The position numbers and the translations under genes were made by a program. Below are positions 56,579 through 64,000 of a stretch of DNA of 64,000 nucleotides, one piece after another. The stretch spans positions 88,185,540 to 88,249,539 of the forward strand of contig CM068839.1 of NCBI GenBank assembly GCA_028554795.2. The letters are read 5' to 3'. Source of the stretch: Sinohyriopsis cumingii (taxonomy: Eukaryota; Mollusca; Bivalvia; Unionida; Unionidae). How positions within the stretch are numbered: position 1 is the stretch's first letter; every line of letters begins with the position of its first letter. Under the pieces are notes generated by a model. It did no database searches, was not told the DNA's origin, and was given only the letters and a program-made list of their open reading frames with translations.

Positions 56579-58762
56579 CACCACTCCATCGATAACTTGT
56601 GCACATCGGGGTCCAGAAACATCGACCGCACTATAAGTGAGGCACGAGTTATCGAGGGACCTATAAAATAAGCCCAAAACCAATAAAGTGATCGACGACA
56701 TAAAGGAAAAATAAGGGGTGGGGGGTAGGCAGATTATAGTATTGAATACTCACTTTATAATCGTGCTGAGATTAACTGTGAATAAATATCTCTTCATAAT
56801 GGTGTACTTTATTTATTATTTCCTCTTAGGGCAACATTAATTTCAGGATAAATTACAGTATATTGAGGCAATCATCAAAAACATTATTCCACGTGGTTTC
56901 CGTTTGCTTAACATGTGTACCACTTCACACATTGTGTACTACGTCACTAATTTTTATGTTGAATTGGATACATTCTAGTTTTATTGTTTGATCCAAATTA
57001 GACGTTTTTATATACAAAAGATCGACTCTTTTCGAGAAACAGTGTCGATCAAACGATAGAAAGATTTGAATGCAATAGAAGTAAAATGGAAAACAAAAAC
57101 ACAAGGGTTAATCAGTACTAACATATTTAATTGGTCTACAAATTTAAAACAACATAAATTAGAACAAGTTAATACTTGCCGTTTGTGCCACGCTTGACAA
57201 ATATCAATTCACTTTTTGAAAAAATCAGTTAATTTTTTTTTTGTGTTACTCCTTGGTTTCTCTCCCGCCGAGCAAAATCCCTCAGATTTCTCAACTGCAT
57301 GAGCTTTACGTAGTCAACATTTTGGGTCTCCAGCCACCTTATGGCAATATCAAAATATTTGATTGCTTCCTGTGCAGAGGGGGGAGGTGGTGCAACATCT
57401 CCGTCTGCATCACTTTTAACACTTGTGGTACTCCAGTTAGAATCGTCTCTTGCTGAAAATTTGTTCGTTATAGAATTAATTATTGTTTCATCTGACATGT
57501 ATTCGGCTGTGGGGCAATCATTGTCAGCACAAATCCACTCCTCCATATCATCAAGAGAAATGCCCATCTCAGGACAATGAGTCTGTACGAATTTCTCCCA
57601 AACAGCCTCGGCATTAATGACATCAATTTCACTGAAACCTTTGAAGTCACTATCATCGTTGCTGTCTCTGTTACTGTTTTGCTTTACGTCAAAGGCAGCT
57701 CCAAGACCCTTAATCCAGCACCCCAGGTCTCTTGTAATCGATTTTTTAATGCAAAAAAAAACAAACTTCCCCAAGTTGTTGATCAAAACAAAGCCAGCAT
57801 GTAATTAGGTTCTCACAGAAGTATTCACAGGTTTCGATGTGACGGTCAACTGACTCTTTTCATGTTTTCAATGAACAGAATATGTTGTGATTATAATGTT
57901 TACACTGAAACAGAATTAAAGGATTATAATGTGACTTTCACACAGGACGACGTTTAACTGGTGTTTATTTCATTCTCTGTTGCCACCTGTTAGCATTTAC
58001 CAGAAGTTTTCATTGATCGCTATTTCACCAGACTGTTTATTTACAGTATACTGACAACTATTTATAATAAAAACTTACATAATATATGATATCTTTAAAC
58101 AGAGGTCTCGCTAGGATTTTAAAACTGGGTCTTTCTGCCTCTGAATTCAATCACTAAATATCAGTACATTTTCTCACCCGGCCACCAGTCAAAGCCTTTG
58201 AACTAGCCGCCTAGCTATTGCATCATGTTTTTTTTTATTTTTATGTACTCTTATAAAATGGCAACATGTATGTACATCAAAGAGTTTTTCAGTCACTGAG
58301 TTCTGTATTTGTAAATATCAGCACAGTTAACTGATCAACACATTTTCCCACAAAGCAGGTGGCTGAAACAGGACCGGCAAATCTTTGAATTTTCCCGCGC
58401 ACCTATTACATGTGTACGGAGGACTCCGACCTCAGTGATTTTCTGCGTCCCAGATCAAAAATTGGCGTCCAAATACACGTAATTAGGTGTTTTCAAGATC
58501 TCTGAAATTAATTCTTATTTAGAACTTGCAAATTTCAAAATATGGATTATATTTTTACGGGCATTAATCACCATTTTCGATGATAAAACGAGCAATGTAT
58601 CAAGGTTTAATTTATCAATTCTTATCGTAATTTTTTCATGTTCAGCATATTTTAAAGATATTTTAGATACATTTTCTCTGGAAAAAATCAGGAGCCAAGA
58701 TGGACACCACGTTTTAAGTGGGATCGCGAGTTATCCGGGCGCAAATTATCGAGGGAGTGGTG
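56579..58762 (-). mobile_element. Tigger/pogo-like DNA transposon remnant (~2.2 kb)
   Basis: Ends CACCACTCC (56579-56587) and GGAGTGGTG (58754-58762) are inverted, and both are followed inward by CGATAA(C/T)TTG-type and GTTATC boxes typical of Tigger-like TIRs (ATCGAGGG). The left end contains a second inverted GAGTTATCGAGGG. A clean TA duplication is not seen. The interior carries a transposase C-terminus on the minus strand; the catalytic core is gone. It lies in the putative host intron. Confidence 0.7.
57229..57786 (-). pseudogene. C-terminal fragment of a Tigger/CENP-B-type transposase
   Basis: The 185-codon frame reads like the variable C-terminal tail of Tigger transposases: SITRDLGCWIKGLG (post-catalytic helix), VINAEAVWEKFVQTHCPEM, then an acidic region (DDMEEWICADNDCPTAEYMSDE), and a terminal helical segment with WLETQNVDYVKLMQLRNLR. 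The DDE catalytic domain and N-terminal HTH are absent, so it cannot be active. Confidence 0.65.
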
Positions 58763-58936
58763 TACATGAAATCAATGACAACTGGTACCCAGTGAAAAAT
58801 ACTGAATTAACAGTATTTGGCCTGTTTGTACTTGCTGTTTCAGGCCTTGATTGAAAGTTGTAAATAATAGAAATGACATCATTGATAAGTAGCTGCATCA
58901 TCATGTTTTATCTTTATTGGTTAGAAAAACTTATGC

Positions 58937-59505
58937 ATCTGTCCATTGTCGGTCAATCCATTAGCATGTTGTATGTCATCTGTCCATTGTCGGTCCATCC
59001 ATTAGCATGCTGTATGTCATCTATCCATTGTCAGTCAATCCATTAGCATATTGTATCTCATCTTTCCATTGTCAGTCAGTCCATTAGCATATTGTATCTC
59101 ATCTGTCCATTGTCGGTCAATCCATTAGCATGTTGTATGTCATCTGTCCATTGTCAGTCCATCCATCAGCATGTTGTATGTCATCTGTCCATTGTCGGTC
59201 CATCCATTAGCATGTTGTATGTCATCTATCCATTGTTGGTCAAACCATTAGCATGTTGTATGTCATCTATCCATTGTCAGTCAATCCATTAGCATGTTGT
59301 TTGTCATCTATCCATTGTTGGTCAATCCATTAGCATGTTGAATGTCATCTGTCCATTGTCGGTCAATCCATTAGCATGTTGTATGTCATCTGTCCATTGT
59401 CGGTCAATCCATTAGCATGTTGCATGTCATCTGTCCATTGTCGGTCAATCCATTAGCATGTTGTATGTCATCTGTCCATTGTCAGTCCATCCATTAGCAA
59501 GTTTG
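58937..59505. repeat. 41-bp minisatellite, ~14 copies
   Basis: The unit begins CATCTGTCCATTGTCGGTCA and continues ATCCATTAGCATGTTGTATGT, with a few substitutions per copy. The last copy is truncated at the 3' end. ORFs here are by-products of the repeat. Confidence 0.95.
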
Positions 59506-59691
59506 TTATTGCTACTCCTCCTATGATGTAACAACAAGAAGTAGTTTCTTTCTGGTGTTATGGACGAATAACTTTTTGCATTTGATTGACTGATCTCATT
59601 TCCACCCACATTTCTGATTCAATGTTTATAACCTCGGAATACGTGCATATATCATCAAGATCTTGGATGAGCTCAATAACCTGAGATCTAT

Positions 59692-59776
59692 GCATATATA
59701 TGAAGTAATCTTGCATATATATGAAGTAATCTTGCATATTTATGAAGTAAACTTGCATATATATGAAGTAATCTTG
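59692..59776. repeat. 21-bp tandem repeat, four copies
   Basis: The unit is CATATATATGAAGTAATCTTG; the third copy has two substitutions. An ORF across it (minus strand) is repetitive and not a gene. Confidence 0.9.
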
Positions 59777-59945
59777 CACTTAATTGGCTGAGAATGAAGC
59801 CATATTTATGATCCATTTTTTATCACATTTGAAACATAAGCTTTTATTATGAAGACCTTAGATAGGTTTGATAATGAGTAAAATAGATGAATATTAATGA
59901 GTTACTCTCACATCTGATTGTCTAACCTTATTACTTGTAAAACCA

Positions 59946-60258
59946 CTCCAGTGGCCTGTGGTTAAAGCATCCACCTAGGATGCGTGATGTCGCAGGTTTG
60001 AACCCAGCTGAGTAATACCAAAGCCTTACAAATGGTACCAACAGCTGACTCACTTTGTGTTCAGCATTAATAGGTCACTGTTAGGACTGGTCATCCTGGT
60101 GTCAGGATAATGTGACTGGGTAGGAAATGATGCTACATATCTGTGGCGTGATGCCCCAGTTCTAGGCATCACTATAAACTGCCACACTGCAGATATCTTA
60201 GCGATACGACTAAAAATTGTTACAGCTTCATTAAAAATCCAAATCACATGCACACACT
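59946..60258 (+). repeat. tRNA-derived SINE, fuller copy
   Basis: The head has an A-box-like TGGCCTGTGGTTAAAGC and a B-box GGTTTGAACCC about 40 bp on, as in tRNA-derived promoters. The body matches the copy at 55450, and the tail is CA-rich. It lies in the putative host intron. Confidence 0.75.
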
Positions 60259-61084
60259 TAATACTACACAGGAGGCTAAACTTGTGATCTAATTTTGATT
60301 ATATTTCTTAAATAGTCTTATATTATCAGGATGTTGGTTGAATGTCAGTATGAACAAGGTCTGTACATATTAATGAGATAAACTTGTATCAGATTGGTTA
60401 AGCTTGTTACTATAGAAACCAAATTTTAGTTGGATTTGCTTTATGCTGGTAAATAATCATATATAATCATTGTGCATATTATTGATACAATGCATTTGAT
60501 TGGCTGAGTCTGTTACAACATTGGATCTAGACACTATATTTCTCATCCAGTTTCAATAAAACTTTATAAAGGCTTTACATCATCCAGATATTGGATGACT
60601 GAGTATGACCAAGAGACAAGACATATTGAATTTTAAGTTTATCATTAAAACATATTTGTATCAGGATATAGTAATATAGGTAAAATCAGCATAATGTTTG
60701 GTAATAGTTTTCATAGAATGTGTTCTTTCAATAGTACATAAGTCTGCATAGTGAAATGATAAGCTGTCAAGTTATGTGAACCAGGTGAGTGATGTCAGGT
60801 CTGTTAGATGTGAAAAGAAGTTGTGGCTATTTCCAGCAAGATTTTTAATACTTTTAGGGTCTTATAGGTACATGTTATGTATATGAAACAGTAATCAAGA
60901 GTGGATGTAGTTGAATACAACTCTCTTGTACGTCCAACACTGGAAATAAACGTTGTGAACAGTACTTGATGTCATCTGTTCCTAAGATTATGTTACTGAT
61001 GTCATTATGCATAAGTCTTATTTCCTTTTTTTGTTATAAGTAGTGAAAATAAAAGGGGATAAAATGGGATTTTCTTTATTGCAG
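60259..61084. other. Remainder of putative host intron
   Basis: AT-rich intronic-looking DNA with no further feature. It ends in TTTCTTTATTGCAG, a good acceptor for the exon at 61085. Confidence 0.45.
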
Positions 61085-61131
61085 GTAAAGACCTTGAACT
61101 CAGTGAATCTTCTGATAGCGATAGCGACTGA
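61085..61131 (+). CDS. Putative last coding exon of a host gene, EAF-like tail
   Basis: Preceded by a strong acceptor (TTCTTTATTGCAG). Joined in phase to the exon ending at 56530, it encodes a short acidic end, KDLELSESSDSDSD, then TGA at 61129-61131. The motif resembles the acidic Ser/Asp end of ELL-associated factors (EAF1/EAF2), transcription elongation cofactors. The match is short, so the gene identity is tentative; splicing is predicted, not shown. Confidence 0.45.
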
Positions 61132-61447
61132 AAACTTATCAAATATTGATCCATCCTGGCTGACTAGCGATATGATAATTATGCTGCCATGGACACATTG
61201 TAATATCTGACATCAAAATCAACCTGCATGTTTCTCAGATTAAGCCATAGTTCATGTAGGAACTATATCAAATAGACATATTCAAGAACCATGACTGGCA
61301 GATGTTCTTATGGTAATTTCAGACCAGCCACATTTGACTAGTTACAACATGGTGATTTATATTTTGGGAAATTTTTTTATGATGTTGCAAGACTTTAATT
61401 TTTCGTTGTCATTTATAAACTCATGGATATGCATCTGAGGGTAACAG
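61132..61447. other. Possible 3' UTR or flank
   Basis: Downstream of the predicted stop codon. No ORF and no distinctive element; a polyadenylation site cannot be chosen with confidence. Confidence 0.35.
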
Positions 61448-61690
61448 CATTGATGGGGAAGACAGTTTGCATTAGGCAATACTGTTGATGGGGAAGACAG
61501 TTTACATTGGACATTGCTGTTGATGGGGAAGACAGTTTACATTGGGTAATATGGTTGATGAGGAAGATAGTTTGCATTGGGCAGTACTGTTGATGGGGAA
61601 GACAGTTTACATTGAGAAATACCATTAATGGGAAAACCAGTTTACATTGGGTAACACTGTTGATGGGGGAGACAGGTTACATTGGGTGTT
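61448..61690. repeat. 35-bp minisatellite, ~7 copies
   Basis: The unit starts TTGATGGGGAAGACAGTTTA and continues CATTGGGCAATACTG; copies begin about every 35 bp from 61448 to 61658. The minus-strand ORF over it is repeat-derived. Confidence 0.9.
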
Positions 61691-61904
61691 TAAATTCAAG
61701 GTTTATATTTATCACAATATCTATGTAATTCGCATAATTTTCATTGTTATATAAATAACTTCTTGGATGGTTCAAGAGACCATTTTTGTGTGCAAAGACG
61801 TCCCATACAGGATTTGATGTTTAATGATGAACTCTCAAAAAGTAAGGACTCTTGTGGCACTTCCCTCTCAACCTAATGATTTCAGCCTCTTTATAGCTCT
61901 TCAC

Positions 61905-62083
61905 TGAAAAAGAGTTCGGCCAATGTGGGTATGTGAGAAAGCTTGTCAGTAGCTTCTCGAGGGTCGGTGGTTCTTTCTGGGGATTTCCAGGCTTCTTCCT
62001 CCACCATTAATATTGGCCGCCATGTATAGCCTATCGTGTGCTGCAAAATGGCGTTAAACCCCACAACAACAACAACAACAATC
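61905..62083 (+). repeat. Dispersed SINE-like repeat with (CAA)n tail
   Basis: The segment ends GGCGTTAAACCCCA followed by five ACA/CAA units, an end I associate with common dispersed repeats in mollusc genomes. The body includes GGGGATTTCCAGGCTTCTTCC. There is one copy here only, so classification is tentative. Confidence 0.4.
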
Positions 62084-62956
62084 ACTGAAAAAGAGAAAGA
62101 AAAGAGGGCACGAAAATTATTTTTAGCTCAAAGCAATTACATGTAATAAAGTATTAATGAACTCTGAGATCATTAGAATTATTAATATATGAGGAATTTC
62201 TTTCTGAGATTTACAACTGCTGTGCAGGATTCAGTCTTGGATTCAGTAATATAAAATCAGCCGCTTCCTGCTATTTTATGAAACGGGCCAGGTCAGGGTA
62301 TTATGGTCAAATAGTTCATGTCATTGCTTTATTTTTGTTATTAGAGCTGTTCTGTTTAAACATAGATGGTACTCAGGGATGGCACTTTTTAAAAAATATA
62401 AGCTAGGGTACTCTGTGTACAGAGTTTGTATGAAAACTATACAAAATTCTAAATTTTATCTATGAGTGACTCCTACACATAAAAAGTGCTTTCTCTGGGT
62501 CTCAGGCATTTGTTACTGGAACAGTCCATATATGCATATGCATGTTTTTCATGTTTTAATAATTTAACACTATGGAATGTATGATATTGAAAGTAAATAA
62601 ATTAATTTTTTCCTTCATTTCGATCAGTTTACTTTGTGTGATATCATCAGCACTCTTCCCACATTTAATAAAAGAAACCATCCACTGTTTAATTTACATC
62701 AAAACCACAGGTTGATGATGGATTGCCTGTGAAATATAGTTAGGCCGGATATATATATTGCTGATGTGTTCTGTTCTGACTTTGTCTGACATCTTATGAC
62801 GTGTAAATGAATGTTGCTTCACATTTTTTCTACCTAGAGTGGTATAATTTTGAAATTTCACTTTTTCATTGCAGTGTTGATTTTGAGACAAATTTTGACA
62901 TTGACAGTGTAACAAGTCATTGTGTCTCAACTTGAGACTCTATCACTACTGATTTC
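62084..62956. other. Host noncoding DNA
   Basis: No supported gene or repeat. Short ORFs here lack features. Confidence 0.45.
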
Positions 62957-63994
62957 CAGACCTGTCTACCCTACTGAAAAGATCAGGAGAATCCCGATTT
63001 TTGGACCTATCTCCCAATTCCCCAATTTTTAAGAAAAATTCTGATCTTTCAACTCCCCAAGGAGAAAAAAACTATTTTTTTTATATACAAAAACACCCTT
63101 TTCTGTTTCCCTGTTTCTGTTTCTGGTTTTTCTGTGTGTGGTATGTTTCTTAGTACTTTACCATATCCAGCTTGATTTCCAGTTTTCATCGGCCAATACA
63201 AAGAGATTGTCTCAAAGTGTGGTTCTCTTTATCCGACCCCATCAGCAAATCTCAGCATAATAATGAATAAGTTTCTCAGCAAGAAGCGAAAAAGAAGAAA
63301 AGGAAGTAACTGATGACTTTTCACCAGCCTAGAAAAAGAAATAGGATAAAAAATATGGGAGTGATTGGGAGAAGCAGTTTGCTTTCATTTGTCCATCAAC
63401 TTGCGGGGCTTATCGTGCATTTTGCCACTGATGATTGGCTCTTTCCACATTCAGTTCTGTGTCAGAATTGTAGATTTGGTAAAGCTGAAACTCTCTATGC
63501 AGATCATCAGTGTTGATTCCTTCCATTCAGTTGGAGAAAAAGGCCAGGTCCTTAAACGATACTACAGATTGTTTAGACATATCTGCAATGCATGCATGAA
63601 TAAGTAAGTCATCCTTTAGTGGGTTGCTTTTAGAAAAAAAAGGATGGATCCAGCCAACTGTTGTTTCCAACCCTTGGGAGAGTAATGCTATCAATACTTT
63701 CAATACTGCACAGCAACAGCAATGCTGAGAGAGCATTCTCAGTGGTAAGAAAAAACAGAACCAGCCAAAGGGCCAGCCTGTCAGTATCAACCCTGGAAGT
63801 TATTCTTAGCAAATTTGGCACCCAAGGACAAATAAATGATTAACTTTGAAGAAATGCAAATCTGCAACATACAATGGACTGAAATAACAAAAGTAAACAT
63901 CTGTACCTCCTGACTTTTTACCTTGCCTCCTGCTTTTTAATGGTGATTCAGGGGCAAATTCCTGATTTTGATTTTTTCAATGTTGGCAGGTCTG
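62957..63994 (+). mobile_element. Internally deleted hAT DNA transposon (~1.04 kb)
   Basis: Terminal inverted ends CAGACCTG (62957-62964) and CAGGTCTG (63987-63994), with the match continuing imperfectly inward (TCTACCC versus GTTGGCAGG reversed). GATTTC flanks both ends directly (62951-62956 and 63995-64000). The interior has a short ATG-led start (63263, MNKFLSKKRKRRK) typical of hAT transposase N-termini and a C-terminal dimerisation fragment; the catalytic middle is missing. It is therefore a non-autonomous derivative. Confidence 0.75.
63640..63843 (+). pseudogene. hAT transposase C-terminal dimerisation (hATC) fragment
   Basis: The frame reads FPTLGRVMLSILSILHSNSN, then AERAFSVVRKNRTSQRASLS, the hallmark hATC block (SxxAERxFSxxxxxxxxxRxSL), ending in TAA at 63841-63843. 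Upstream domains are deleted. The open frame begins within the fragment, and the ATG used for ORF calling (63661) is internal. Confidence 0.75.
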
Positions 63995-64000
63995 GATTTC

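Noticed and set aside
58937..59505. CRISPR array
   Set aside because: Repeats are head-to-tail with no unique spacers, in eukaryotic DNA; it is a minisatellite.
61413..61625. 70-codon minus-strand ORF
   Set aside because: It is a translation of the 35-bp minisatellite.

Overview
The window is eukaryotic, most likely invertebrate and plausibly molluscan or another lophotrochozoan (inference from the repeat types; not proven). It contains a near-intact 16.15 kb integrated virus-like element of the Polinton/Maverick kind. The element sits inside a satellite array with 3,791-bp units, followed after an assembly gap by ordinary intron-rich, repeat-rich host DNA.

1-8090 and 24242-53542: one tandem array, split by the element. 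The repeat period is 3,791 bp, and about ten nearly identical units are visible. Each unit carries two antisense pieces of a non-LTR retrotransposon reverse transcriptase region (a short A piece and a longer B piece), two related AT-rich segments built from degenerate sub-repeats of about 55 bp, and an AT-rich spacer. None of the ORFs in the array looks like a functional gene. The array runs off the left edge and ends on the right in a run of 100 N, so its true size is unknown.

8091-24241: the virus-like element. It has 325-327 bp terminal inverted repeats that are identical except for one C/G homopolymer, and it is flanked by a perfect 5-bp target duplication (GCTTC). Removing the element and one GCTTC restores a unit of exactly 3,791 bp, so the other units act as the empty site. 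The left two-fifths is a rightward block of virion genes: an unknown helical protein, a small Gly/Ala-rich protein, a double-jelly-roll major capsid protein, a hydrophobic/basic minor protein, an adenain-type protease, a fibre-like protein, a two-TM protein and a jelly-roll minor capsid (penton-like) protein. Two small unknown genes follow. A noncoding region of about 1 kb packed with hairpins follows. The right part carries a NUMOD/HNH endonuclease, a Cys-rich zinc protein, an 1,183-residue replication protein (family-B polymerase palm, SF1 helicase and C-terminal HNH in one chain), a DD35E integrase, a zinc-ribbon plus phospholipase A2 locus split by a -1 frame change at an A9 tract, and a packaging ATPase. 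Integrase, polymerase, protease, ATPase and two capsid proteins together form the Polinton module set. The fused replication protein and the structured noncoding block are the unusual parts.

53643-64000: host DNA. Two small exons (56456-56530 and 61085-61131) splice in phase into a serine/aspartate-rich C-terminus that resembles an ELL-associated factor (EAF) tail. Their intron holds a Tigger/pogo-like remnant, a 41-bp minisatellite, a 21-bp repeat and a tRNA-derived SINE. A deleted hAT element closes the window.
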